Assembly: GCA_014381825.1 (NCBI GenBank)
Contig: JACNKX010000102.1
Location: forward strand, 21,933 to 85,932
From: Planctomycetota bacterium
Lineage (GTDB): Bacteria; Planctomycetota; Planctomycetia; Pirellulales; Pirellulaceae
Direction: 5' to 3'
DNA length: 64,000 nucleotides
Shown piece after piece: positions 19,986 through 28,148 of this stretch; position 1 is the first letter of the stretch; every line of letters begins with the position of its first letter. Made by a program: the position numbers and the translations under genes. The notes below the pieces were generated by a model. That model had not been told where the DNA came from. It ran no database searches and saw only the letters and a list, made by a program, of their open reading frames with translations.

Positions 19986-21224
19986 TTAATTCTCGATCCG
20001 ATACAAGTGCGTCTTCGTGCGGACTACCAGGGCATTTTCGATGGCGCCGGGCGACGCCATACACCCGCCGTCCAGCTGATTTTCAGCCAGTATTCTAAAC
20101 TCCTTCGGATCGGCGGCGATGACTCGCATCTTTCCGTCTTCAGCGACGAAGTAGATGCGTCCGTCCGATGCGATCGGCGACCCGCTGTGTGAGCTGCCCA
20201 TTCGCTCGGTCCAGGATGCTTTGCCAGTTTTGATATCGACGCACGAGACGATCCCCTTGTCGTTCACCATATAGAGGTGATCGCCGATAATCAGTTGTGA
20301 TGGGCGCGTGGGCGTAGAGTGTTTTGTATCCCACTCGATGTGTGTCTTCGTGACGTCGCCGCGTCCGTCGGGACGCACGGCCAACAGGCAAAGACCTCTC
20401 TGCAAATTGATGAACACCTTGCCGTGGCTGTACAATGGTCTCGCAGCTGCGTTAAATCCACCGTGATATACGGTCCACAGCAGTTCGCCGGTCAGTGGAT
20501 CATACGACTCGCTGGCGACCGACGCGGGACTGAGCAGCTGCAAGCGCCCTGCATGCTCGAACACCGTCGGTGTCGAGTAGGCTTTTTTGAGATCACCGTT
20601 GTCCGTGCCGTAATCGATCGTGCGATCTGTCTTCCAAACTGTCTTGCCTGTTTTCTTATCTAGCGCGGCGATGTACTGGTAATCGGCACCGTCGAATGTC
20701 AAATAAAGCAAGTCACGAAATATGATCGGCGACGATCCGGCAGCGCGAAGATGATCGCAGGGCAAATCCTGACGTGACCATGTTATCTCGCCCGTCGCGG
20801 TATCGAGACAAGCTGTTCCCGCACTGCCGTAATGCACCCACAACCGGCCTTCCTCGATAACCGGCGTGGGACTCGCGTAGCTGTTGTAGTCGATGCAAAA
20901 CATCGGCTCCGCGATTTCGAAGACAGTGACATCACGAATGATTTTGCCCGACGATCCGTCCACACAAACTGCGGAAAGCCTCTTCCCATCAGGTGTCGCA
21001 TTCGTCATCCAGATCTGATCACCCCAAACGACAGGCGAAGACCATGCTTTGCCATCGATCGCCGTCTTCCAGGCAACATTCTCCGTCTCGCTCCAGTTGA
21101 TCGGCAGGCTGGCACTTGCTGACTGTCCGTTTCCTCGCGATCCGCGAAACTGGTTCCAATACTCTTCACCGGTCGCGAGGGAAGCGGTTAAGACAATTAG
21201 CAGAATTGCAAAACTCTGTCGCAT
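19986..21224 (-). CDS. Secreted PQQ-binding-like beta-propeller protein
   Basis: A 412-residue protein with a signal peptide (MRQSFAILLIVLTASLATG) followed by repeated beta-propeller blades. It begins with EEYWNQFRGSRGNGQS, typical of planctomycete PQQ-like (outer membrane assembly factor BamB-like) proteins. Repeats include GDQIWMTN, GRLWVHYG, DLLYLTFDG and GDHLYMVNDKGIVSCVDIKTGKASW. No dehydrogenase catalytic motif is evident, so it may be a structural or binding propeller. The exported nitrilase follows 23 bases downstream. Confidence 0.85.
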   Translation of the reverse strand: MRQSFAILLIVLTASLATGEEYWNQFRGSRGNGQSASASLPINWSETENVAWKTAIDGKAWSSPVVWGDQIWMTNATPDGKRLSAVCVDGSSGKIIRDVTVFEIAEPMFCIDYNSYASPTPVIEEGRLWVHYGSAGTACLDTATGEITWSRQDLPCDHLRAAGSSPIIFRDLLYLTFDGADYQYIAALDKKTGKTVWKTDRTIDYGTDNGDLKKAYSTPTVFEHAGRLQLLSPASVASESYDPLTGELLWTVYHGGFNAAARPLYSHGKVFINLQRGLCLLAVRPDGRGDVTKTHIEWDTKHSTPTRPSQLIIGDHLYMVNDKGIVSCVDIKTGKASWTERMGSSHSGSPIASDGRIYFVAEDGKMRVIAADPKEFRILAENQLDGGCMASPGAIENALVVRTKTHLYRIEN

Positions 21225-21257
21225 GAGTGGTGTCCTCTAATCGAGATTATCTAACTG

Positions 21258-21319
21258 CGAAAGGCACGAATTACACGAAAGGTAGATGTGATTATCCTTC
21301 GTGTAATTCGTGCCTTTCG
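21258..21319. repeat. Perfect 22-bp inverted repeat
   Basis: Arms at 21258-21279 and 21298-21319 are exact reverse complements over 22 bases, separated by 18 bases. The arms carry the CACGAA words also found in the repeats around the GxxExxY gene at 44.7-45.2 kb. It lies upstream of the PQQ gene start and downstream of the permease stop region, and may be a dispersed palindromic repeat. Confidence 0.75.
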
Positions 21320-21421
21320 TGGTTGTCTCTTTACGTAGTCGCTCGCAGCGCTCGGTCTCCATCGACCGCTGCCAATAAGAATAGTCCATCAGCGTTCAAC
21401 TTCCCAGAGACGCGGGCCGCA

Positions 21422-22573
21422 TTAAGCGATCCACATCTGAAGCAACGATGCCAAAAAGCGAGTCGTTCCCCACGCTATACCGAAAGCAAGTAACACGCTG
21501 ACCAGCATCACAATGGCCAACTCGGCGGCCTGAAGCCTGAAGATCGTGGTGCGACTGCAGCCGAGGCGAAACATGGTGTTCATCTCGCGTTCGCGCAGCC
21601 GAAGTGATAGCAACAGCACAAGACTAACCAAGAGAAGCGTCGCCAACGCGAAGAGTAACATCCCAAGGTCAATGAGCTTGCGAGCCTGAAGAATAATCTG
21701 CATCAACTCGTCGACGACTTCCGTCGGCTTGAGTATTTGCATCGTTGCATCGGGCGAAATGTAACGACCCAACAACAATGTTTCCGACTTTTCAGAATCG
21801 GGCAGGGCAATGATCGCTGTCAGAGGGAACTTATCGGCACTGCCGTGAAAGTGAAAGGAACTGAGATTCGCGTCGGTGACTTCCGCGTGTTGCGGCAAGT
21901 TCGCCCGCGATGCCTTGTGTTGGTGGTCGCCGTCGTCGGCACTCTCGTGGCCATGCCCAATGCCTCGGATGATCCAAGTCGTCTGTAGGTCAGTGAAGAT
22001 TACGTCATCGTCAGCCGTTCCCTGACGTTCCAAGATTCCGACGACACGCATGTTAAGTGGCGTAGGACCAGACAGATCAAACAAGTTTTCCGGCTCGGAA
22101 AGTAAGCGATGCCCAGGCGAAAGATCAAGCTTCCGCGCGACGTCGGCTCCAAGCACACAGTCTCCCAATCGCTGCAATGAGGCACCTTCGGCAACAGCAA
22201 GTCCGCGAAAGCGATAGTACTCAGCCGTCGTTCCAACAATGACAAAGCCTCCCGCGCTAAAGCGGGCAAACAGCGGAATCGTTTCGGCGAGCTTACTGTC
22301 ACTAATGCGATCGACTTCCGCCATTGTTATCGGCTCGGGCACGTCGCCGCGAAAATGCAAGCCATGAATCGCCAATCCGAAGCGACTCCCCTTTGCACCA
22401 ATGATCAAAGGGGTCAAATCCGCACGCTTGAGCGATTGTTCGTGAAACTGCTCAATCGTCCAATGTGTCGCCATAGGAAGGTAAATCGTCAGAGCGATTG
22501 CAGCGATAAGGATCCCGGTTCGTCCGCGATGAAAGGCGATGTAACGACGAGCGAGTAAGAATGTTCCGGACAT
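21422..22573 (-). CDS. ABC transporter permease, FtsX/MacB type
   Basis: The 383-residue protein has one N-terminal transmembrane helix (about residues 18-38, MATH-terminated), a large extracytoplasmic domain and a C-terminal group of three helices (from about residue 295). This is the topology of the FtsX/MacB/LolC family. The segment LRLREREMNTMFRLGCSRTTIFRLQAAELAIVM is the diagnostic permease coupling helix region. The start codon abuts the stop of the ATPase gene, so the two subunits are translationally linked. These transporters usually drive lipoprotein or efflux mechanochemistry rather than channel transport. Confidence 0.88.
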   Translation of the reverse strand: MSGTFLLARRYIAFHRGRTGILIAAIALTIYLPMATHWTIEQFHEQSLKRADLTPLIIGAKGSRFGLAIHGLHFRGDVPEPITMAEVDRISDSKLAETIPLFARFSAGGFVIVGTTAEYYRFRGLAVAEGASLQRLGDCVLGADVARKLDLSPGHRLLSEPENLFDLSGPTPLNMRVVGILERQGTADDDVIFTDLQTTWIIRGIGHGHESADDGDHQHKASRANLPQHAEVTDANLSSFHFHGSADKFPLTAIIALPDSEKSETLLLGRYISPDATMQILKPTEVVDELMQIILQARKLIDLGMLLFALATLLLVSLVLLLSLRLREREMNTMFRLGCSRTTIFRLQAAELAIVMLVSVLLAFGIAWGTTRFLASLLQMWIA

Positions 22574-23254
22574 TCAGCGATTCCCCGCGACCAGCGCTGA
22601 CACGTCGAACTCGGCCAGATCAATCGTCCGATCGAATCGATCGAGGAGACTGTGATCGTGCGTTACGAACAGCAACGTCGCTCCTCGTTCGTCGACCTGC
22701 GATAGCAACAGATCCAGCATCGCGTTGGCAGTTTTCGAATCGAGGTTTCCGGTCGCTTCGTCAGCGAGTACGACGTCGGGGCAAGTGAGCATCGCTCGGC
22801 AGATTGCTACGCGTTGTCGCTCACCTTGTGAGAGCCTTGCAGGTCGACGATCAAGTTTGTCAGACATTCCCAACGCTTCGGCGAGGTCTCTCGCCGCTTC
22901 GGTAGCGGATGCGTCGAGTCGCATCGCTCGATTGATTAGGTAAGGCAGCAAGATGTTCTCGCGAACACTGAGGTACTCGATCAACTCCAACTCTTGGAAG
23001 ACCAAGCCGATGTTGGCGATGCGAAAGCGTCGTCGATCTGCATCATTCAAGGAACTGATAATGGTATTCCCAACGCGAATCGTGCCGCCTTTGGCAACTT
23101 GAACACCCGCTACCAACATCAACAGTGTCGTCTTTCCCGATCCGCTAGGTCCGACGATCGCGATCTTTTCACCACGCGAGATTGACAACTGGGGGACGCG
23201 CAACCGGAAGCCAGCATCGCTGTACTGAAACTCAAGGTTGCTAATCTCGATCAT
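22574..23254 (-). CDS. ABC transporter ATP-binding protein, LolD/MacB type
   Basis: The ATG at 23254 gives a 226-residue ATPase starting MIEISNLEFQY. The longer frame to 23356 lies inside the upstream gene. Walker A (GPSGSGKTT), Q-loop (VFQELELIEYLSVRENILLPYL), signature LSQGERQR, Walker B with catalytic Glu (VVLADEATGNLDSK) and H-loop (LLFVTHD) are intact and of the LolD/MacB class. It overlaps the secreted protein gene by 14 bases and abuts the permease, forming a three-gene operon. Confidence 0.93.
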   Translation of the reverse strand: MIEISNLEFQYSDAGFRLRVPQLSISRGEKIAIVGPSGSGKTTLLMLVAGVQVAKGGTIRVGNTIISSLNDADRRRFRIANIGLVFQELELIEYLSVRENILLPYLINRAMRLDASATEAARDLAEALGMSDKLDRRPARLSQGERQRVAICRAMLTCPDVVLADEATGNLDSKTANAMLDLLLSQVDERGATLLFVTHDHSLLDRFDRTIDLAEFDVSALVAGNR

Positions 23255-24908
23255 AGCCACGGATTCTCGTCTCGAATTTGATTCGCTTCTCGCCAAGTAG
23301 TTGTAGAGCTTGCAGCTTCCACGTACCTTCGTCCAGCACGACGGACACGCGCCCACGATACTCGTTCACGCGCGTATGAACGTGTCCCCAATGCTCGACC
23401 GTTCCGGCGACTCGCCATGTGGCTTCGGTCGTTGGCGTCGTGCCAGCGGTTGGCGGTGTCACTGAGAGGATTTCAACTTTGTCGACGTGCGATAGCGCGC
23501 CACCCTGTTCGGCCATCACCAAGGAACGCTTTACACGCAGATAAAGCTCGCGGAGGAGAGCCCCTTCAACACTCGTGGCGAGCGCATCGTAGACGTCACT
23601 GTCGTCCCGAAAATCAAACGCGCCATAGATGTTCCGGAGTAGCGCCTCAAGTAGCTCGCTTGTTGCCTGGTCCGTCAGCGCGCGGGCCGTTGCTGACACT
23701 GGCGCGACTTTCGTAGCGATCAGCTTTCCCGACCACTCGAATCCAGGGCGACTCACGCGGAAGTTATGTTCTTTCGGTACTTCGTTGCCAACGAGTACGA
23801 TCGAGCGGAGGTACGGTGCATGTTCGCTGAACGTTGACCACTGCATCGCGACGGTCGCGGGAGTCTCGCGGCTTGGGTAGGTCAGAATTACACCGACACG
23901 AGCCTGATGGACGCTGACCCGACGCGGCTCGGCGTTCAACGCAAAGTCATTAATGTCGAGCCCGAAGAAATTCAATCTCGTCAACTGCGCCGAAACCTTC
24001 TGTCCATTCACCGAGGCAGGATTCCGATCCTTAAAGAATCGCTCGATTCCATCACGGGCGGCCTGCTGCTCGTCGACCTCAAGAAAATCTGGATGCTTAC
24101 GTTGTAGCGGAACCCATTGTTCCAAGGTCAACAGCGGAATCAGGATCTCGTGCCGCACTTCGAATCGAGTGACATATAGAAACGAATACAAGCCACCATA
24201 GGTCGCAATGCCTAGTTGTTTTTGCAATTGTTCGTCGCGTTTGCGTCGCAACTCGCGAAAGCTTGTCGGCTCGTTTGTTGGTGGGTGGTCCCAATTGAAT
24301 TTTGTCGAGTGCGGCCGGTTCAGCGTCAGTTGGATCGGGCGTTCGATCAGAATTCCGTTCTGCATGACCATCAAGTCCATCAGCGCCGGCAGGACCGCAT
24401 TTGGCCCTCCAAATGACTGAGTGAACGTGAAGAAGTTCTGTCGCTTATCAACGGGAAACGACAGCACATAGTTGACCGACCTTTTCATCAAATCGGTCTG
24501 CCGGACCCCTTTCTCGCCAACCTTGTCAGTTTCCAGTTCTTCCAACGTCCCGACAAGCCGTCGTCCGTCGGCGTCGAGGATCGAGAAATAATCGAGTACG
24601 AACTGTTTGTGCTTCTCGGCGGCTGCCTTTAAGTCTGTGGCTGAATAGACGTAGTTCGCATCGGATTCCAACTCGTGATACAGGACGAGATCTTCCAGCA
24701 TGATTTGCACGTCGGCATGGACGTGATCCTCATGAACGTCGATCACCGTCGAGCTGAGCGAGATCGGATGGGCGCTGACGCTTTCACCCCAGATGCACGA
24801 TGCGACGACGACCGCAAGACATAATCGAGATACACCGACTATCCACTTACGCCTGTTTCCAAACGGTCTAGTTTTGCAACATTGCCATTCCAATGCTTCG
24901 TCCTTCAT
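23241..24908 (-). CDS. Secreted protein with HupE/UreJ-like N-terminal segment, unknown function
   Basis: From the ATG at 24908 this is 555 residues. A signal peptide ends near SVSA, and the mature protein begins HPISLSSTVIDVHEDHVHADVQIMLEDL. That opening resembles the extracytoplasmic N-terminus of HupE/UreJ-type proteins, but the membrane helices of that family are absent. The remaining ~450 residues, with no further transmembrane segment, match nothing I recognise. It overlaps the LolD-like ATPase gene by 14 bases, so it is probably a periplasmic partner or substrate of this ABC system. Confidence 0.65.
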   Translation of the reverse strand: MKDEALEWQCCKTRPFGNRRKWIVGVSRLCLAVVVASCIWGESVSAHPISLSSTVIDVHEDHVHADVQIMLEDLVLYHELESDANYVYSATDLKAAAEKHKQFVLDYFSILDADGRRLVGTLEELETDKVGEKGVRQTDLMKRSVNYVLSFPVDKRQNFFTFTQSFGGPNAVLPALMDLMVMQNGILIERPIQLTLNRPHSTKFNWDHPPTNEPTSFRELRRKRDEQLQKQLGIATYGGLYSFLYVTRFEVRHEILIPLLTLEQWVPLQRKHPDFLEVDEQQAARDGIERFFKDRNPASVNGQKVSAQLTRLNFFGLDINDFALNAEPRRVSVHQARVGVILTYPSRETPATVAMQWSTFSEHAPYLRSIVLVGNEVPKEHNFRVSRPGFEWSGKLIATKVAPVSATARALTDQATSELLEALLRNIYGAFDFRDDSDVYDALATSVEGALLRELYLRVKRSLVMAEQGGALSHVDKVEILSVTPPTAGTTPTTEATWRVAGTVEHWGHVHTRVNEYRGRVSVVLDEGTWKLQALQLLGEKRIKFETRIRGYDRD

Positions 24909-24958
24909 ACTTGTGCGTTGGAGAATGCTTTGAGATCCGTACGGCTGCTTGCGAGGAC

Positions 24959-25293
24959 TTAGGGTATCTTGTCCAGCACCGCACGCGTAAACCACGCAGG
25001 CACTTCGCGTTGATGCATCACCAGACGCTCGCCGTCGGTTATCTCAGCAAGCCAGGTCTTGTCCTTGTTCTCTCCTGAATTGTCAAACAAGTAGGCACGG
25101 TTTGTAAACTTGATCGCATTCATAAGTAGCGAGAGGGAAGCATGGTATCGCGACTCGATTTTATGCACTGGAACGGAATGACCGCCAAGTATGACTCGGT
25201 TTCGGACGCGAGACACGTTAATTGCTGGATCGTCCGTCGCAATGTAATACAGATAAGTACGGAATCCAGCTGTCTGAGCCTGATCCAAGAAGT
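24959..25293 (-). pseudogene. Zeta-toxin-like ATPase, C-terminal fragment (split by transposon)
   Basis: This is the 3' part of a gene whose 5' part lies at 29117-29522. The residues FLDQAQTAGFRTYLYYI, RVILGGHSVP and IESRYHASLSLL match the C-terminal half of zeta-toxin/COG4185 predicted ATPases (the RV..GGHxVP motif is diagnostic). An open frame continues upstream into the transposon, but those residues are transposon-encoded and unrelated. The joined halves total 741 bases, a whole number of codons (247). Confidence 0.88.
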
Positions 25294-25301
25294 CAACTTT
25301 G
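25294..25301. repeat. Target site duplication, left copy
   Basis: CAACTTTG directly precedes the left terminal inverted repeat. The same eight bases directly follow the right terminal repeat at 29117-29124. Eight-base duplications are standard for IS1595-family transposition. Confidence 0.9.
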
Positions 25302-25324
25302 GGTAATAATATACTTGACTCACC
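25302..25324 (+). repeat. Left terminal inverted repeat of the transposon
   Basis: It begins GGTAATAATATACTTGACTC and matches the complement of the right end except at two internal positions. The variant bases lie in TTGACT, which is also the candidate -35 box for the transposase. Confidence 0.92.
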
Positions 25325-25343
25325 ACGCGAACATGTATAAAAT
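25315..25343 (+). promoter_or_regulatory. Candidate transposase promoter overlapping the left terminal repeat
   Basis: TTGACT at 25315-25320 and TAAAAT at 25338-25343 are separated by 17 bases, the ideal sigma-70-type spacing. The -35 box lies inside the terminal repeat, so transposase binding there could repress its own gene. The right-hand repeat lacks this box because its two variant bases fall in it. Confidence 0.55.
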
Positions 25344-25345
25344 AG

Positions 25346-25379
25346 GAGTGTCCAAGAGAGATCAACGAAAAGGACACTC
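25346..25379 (+). promoter_or_regulatory. Hairpin overlapping the transposase ribosome binding site
   Basis: Perfect 8-base arms at 25346-25353 and 25372-25379 (GAGTGTCC / GGACACTC) enclose an 18-base loop. The AAAGGA ribosome binding site at 25369-25374 lies across the 3' arm. Folding of the transcript would limit transposase translation. Confidence 0.5.
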
Positions 25380-25381
25380 AA

Positions 25382-26305
25382 ATGACTACCCCAACCAGCC
25401 TCATCGAAGCCGTCAAATTCTTCTCTGATGTAGACCGTTGTAACGAGTACATGGTTCGCATCAAGTGGCCCGATGGCAAGATCACTTGCCCGAAGTGTGG
25501 CGCATGCGGCGACCGGATCGGCAAGATCGAAACCCGCAAGATGCTCCGCTGCAAAGACTGCCGAAAGCAGTTCAGCTACAAGGTCGACACCATCTTTGAG
25601 GATAGCCCGCTTGGTCTCGACAAATGGTTCGTCGCTGTGTGGTGTATCGTCAATGCGAAGAACGGCATTTCCAGCTATGAGCTGCATCGGGCGTTAGAGG
25701 TCACTCAGAAGTCGGCGTGGTTCATGTTGCATCGAATCCGTCTCGCCATGCAAGAGGGTTCGTTTCAGAAGTTGAGCGGCGTTTGCGAGAGCGACGAAAC
25801 CTTCGTAGGCGGAAAATCGAAGAACATGCACAAGGCGCAGCGGGCTCAAAAGATCACCGGGCGCGGCGCAGTCGGCAAGGCCGTTGTGCATGGCGTACTT
25901 GCACGCGGTGGCAAGGTCATTGCCGAAGTCGTCAAGAATCAGAAACGCCGTTCACTCCAACCGAAGATTCGCGCAGCAGTCGAACCGGGCTCTACCGTCT
26001 ACACTGATGCGTTGAAGTCGTACGAAGGTCTCGAAGATATGTACGCTCACGAGATGATCGATCACGCCAAAGAGTACGTCCGAGGCGACTGTCACACCAA
26101 CTCGATGGAAAACTTCTGGGCACTTCTCAAACGCTGCATCAACGGCACCTACATTTCAGTTATGCCTTGGCAGTTATCGAAGTACGTCGATGAGCAGGTG
26201 TTCCGATTCAACGAGCGGAAGAAAACTGACGGCGAGCGTTTCGACGAGGTAATGTCTCGCACCGTCGGGCGTCGCCTGACCTACCGAAAGCTGTGCGAAA
26301 CATAA
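25382..26305 (+). CDS. ISXO2-like transposase (IS1595 family)
   Basis: This 307-residue DDE-type transposase should cut and join the element ends. An N-terminal zinc ribbon is visible (CPKCGACG ... CKDCRKQF, residues ~34-60), followed by a helix-turn-helix-like region. The catalytic domain shows the characteristic ESDETFVGGK (first Asp), YTDALKSY (second Asp) and HTNSMENFWALLKR (the third acidic residue position reads Glu in ENFW). Full length and an uninterrupted frame suggest activity. It is preceded by the hairpin and promoter described above. Confidence 0.94.
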   Translation: MTTPTSLIEAVKFFSDVDRCNEYMVRIKWPDGKITCPKCGACGDRIGKIETRKMLRCKDCRKQFSYKVDTIFEDSPLGLDKWFVAVWCIVNAKNGISSYELHRALEVTQKSAWFMLHRIRLAMQEGSFQKLSGVCESDETFVGGKSKNMHKAQRAQKITGRGAVGKAVVHGVLARGGKVIAEVVKNQKRRSLQPKIRAAVEPGSTVYTDALKSYEGLEDMYAHEMIDHAKEYVRGDCHTNSMENFWALLKRCINGTYISVMPWQLSKYVDEQVFRFNERKKTDGERFDEVMSRTVGRRLTYRKLCET

Positions 26306-26408
26306 CGAAAAGCCGGGCATTCGACCGGGGCCGAAGCCATCTTGATTCTTTCTCGGATAGGGCCGAGAATACGAGCAGCGCTCCACTGTCTGAATCCTCT
26401 AGCGATGG

Positions 26409-27188
26409 CTAGATTGCGGCTTTGCCGCTAGGCTTTGGGGCGTCTTTTCTTTTGCGCACTGCATCAAAGTCGAAGTGCCATGTAGTGAAGTGGCTGCGCC
26501 AGCTTGATCTAGTTTCTTTGAAGGTGTCCATCCTTACTCGGCCTAATAGGTGCTTCACAAGGTCGTACTTTGCCGCTCCACGCTTGGAATGCGGGTTTGC
26601 CTTCTCATTGATATCGCATCCGATAATCCCGTTAAGCACGTCTGCAATCTGGATGAAGTGGTGCCCATCGGCTGGCGCGTGTTCTACGGACACGACCGGT
26701 CGAACCTGAGACTTCGTGCGCAGCATGTAGCGGTTGTTCAATCGCGTTTTAAGTTCATCAAGAGCGAACGGCGTGTCTCGCTTGTGCCAGTAGACGTGCA
26801 GTCGATCTTGCGCGCCAAGTTCCTTAACGAAGCAATTGAAAATGAAGGTGTTTACGAACGAGTAAAACCCTCGCTCGCGATCACCGTCGTGGTAGTCCGC
26901 AAGAGAAATATGTCTCTTGTCAACGATAAGTGAGCGGTAGCGCATTCGCCGTCGCTGGCAGTTGCTGACGCTGCCGTTAACGAAGTGCTTGTAGTGCATC
27001 GCGTTGCGTGGCGTCAGCTTCGTCCAATGGAAAGTGTGTTCACTAAGAGACGCGATGTCTTTCCAGCGGGAGATATTAGCACCGATGGTGCTAGTCATCT
27101 CCTTTGTCATGAACACGCCACCCAGGACAAGGTAGCGGTTATTGCCGTCGCTGTACGCTTCGTCGCATGCGACGTGATAGATGCTCAC
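26409..27188 (-). CDS. DUF3800 domain-containing protein (transposon passenger)
   Basis: A GTG at 27188 behind an AAAGGGA ribosome binding site is preferred, giving 259 residues; a TTG at 27221 is the only longer alternative. DUF3800 signatures are the early acidic CDEAYSD motif and a late Q-IAD-VLNG motif (HHFIQIADVLNGIIG), consistent with an RNase-H-like fold. The C-terminus is Lys/Arg-rich. DUF3800 genes are often found in accessory and defence-related regions, but no activity is established for this one. It lies between the transposase and the DUF488 pair, on the minus strand. Confidence 0.8.
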   Translation of the reverse strand: MSIYHVACDEAYSDGNNRYLVLGGVFMTKEMTSTIGANISRWKDIASLSEHTFHWTKLTPRNAMHYKHFVNGSVSNCQRRRMRYRSLIVDKRHISLADYHDGDRERGFYSFVNTFIFNCFVKELGAQDRLHVYWHKRDTPFALDELKTRLNNRYMLRTKSQVRPVVSVEHAPADGHHFIQIADVLNGIIGCDINEKANPHSKRGAAKYDLVKHLLGRVRMDTFKETRSSWRSHFTTWHFDFDAVRKRKDAPKPSGKAAI

Positions 27189-27368
27189 TGCACCGATTTC
27201 CCTTTCGGACAGTGAGGCCAATGCCGTGATCGCGACAACAAATCAAGTCGTGTTGACTTTTGGTGGGTGATTCGTATGATCTGTCGATGTTCACTTGTTG
27301 ACCTCGTGTCACAAAGTCGCTCCGCCTGACAGCCGCTCTCACACACCCGTCAGGGGAACAATCCATTC

Positions 27369-27400
27369 AAACGCCTCAGAGTACATCCTCTGGGGCGTTT
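27369..27400 (+). terminator. Intrinsic-terminator-like hairpin inside the transposon
   Basis: Arms at 27369-27381 and 27388-27400 pair over 13 bases with one G-T pair (AAACGCCTCAGAG / CTCTGGGGCGTTT) and a 6-base loop, followed by GTCATTTT. It would separate the DUF3800 region from the 53-codon gene. Confidence 0.55.
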
Positions 27401-27476
27401 GTCATTTTAGGGATTTGATGATTGAATTGTCTAGTCAAGAAATGACGTAAAGTCTTTTCGGAAAAGGATTTAAGTC

Positions 27477-27638
27477 GTGACAAAGAAAGCGGTTGTACCG
27501 AGGGTCAATAAATCGCGCCACGAATTCGAGGCATTACCGGAGTTCGACAAGGCCATGCGCCACCTCATCACAGTGCCGAAAGAGACGGTCGATAAGAAGA
27601 TGGCCGCCGAGCAAGCAAAGAAGAAGCGGAAGAAGTGA
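27477..27638 (+). CDS. Small basic protein, 53 aa (transposon passenger)
   Basis: A GTG at 27477 is preceded by a good ribosome binding site (AGGA at 27465-27468, spacing eight). The product begins MTKKAVVPRVNKSRHEFEAL and ends in a run of Lys/Arg (KKKRKK). The middle segment FDKAMRHLITVPKETVDKK resembles short unannotated proteins seen near nuclease or toxin genes, but no family can be named. It is convergent with the DUF488 gene, with 12 bases between stops. Confidence 0.55.
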   Translation: MTKKAVVPRVNKSRHEFEALPEFDKAMRHLITVPKETVDKKMAAEQAKKKRKK

Positions 27639-27650
27639 CTCGCAATCGAT

Positions 27651-28148
27651 TCACGCCGCTTGGACAATCTGACGCGTGACCGTCTCGGCAATGGTCGATC
27701 CATCGTCCTTTCTCCGGACGTGGCAAAATGATAATGGATTCTTTGCGAGCATTGCTTCGACGACAGCTTTCCGATGGCAATACATCCAGTCGGCGCAGCA
27801 GCACATCAAACACGATGTCGTGGCACCTGCAATCTCCACTGCGCGATCGATCTGCTGAGATGATTCTCTGCTGCGATAAACTTTAGCGAGCGTGTCAAAA
27901 AACTGCCGAGAGTTTCCGTTCTGTTGGTATGTAGTTCTAACTTCCTTTGGTGAGCCGAGAAGGCGAAGGTTATCATATTGAATTCCAGCCGCTGACAGCC
28001 GGTCGATTAGTGCGCGTTTTGAGAATCCTTTCTTCCTGCTTAGCGCTAGTTCTCGAATATCGATCAAGAACTCAATGTCGAATTGCTGCAATGTCGCGAT
28101 GAATTGGTCAATGTTGAATCCGTTGTATCCGATCGTGTAAAGCGTCAT
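27651..28148 (-). CDS. DUF488 family protein (transposon passenger)
   Basis: The ATG at 28148 gives 165 residues starting MTLYTIGYNGFNIDQF, the family opening. DIRELALSRKKGFSKRAL, LLGSPKEVRTTY and the cysteine-rich CLMCCCADWMYCHRKAV (the CHR motif) are DUF488 hallmarks. The start codon overlaps the stop of the upstream gene by four bases, so the pair is translationally coupled. DUF488 function is not established. The conserved Cys/His cluster suggests a redox or metal role. Confidence 0.85.
   Translation of the reverse strand: MTLYTIGYNGFNIDQFIATLQQFDIEFLIDIRELALSRKKGFSKRALIDRLSAAGIQYDNLRLLGSPKEVRTTYQQNGNSRQFFDTLAKVYRSRESSQQIDRAVEIAGATTSCLMCCCADWMYCHRKAVVEAMLAKNPLSFCHVRRKDDGSTIAETVTRQIVQAA

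Noticed and set aside
25294-25687. Single 242-codon gene reading from the transposon into the zeta-like fragment
   Set aside because: The upstream part is antisense to the transposase; only the residues after the target site match the toxin family.
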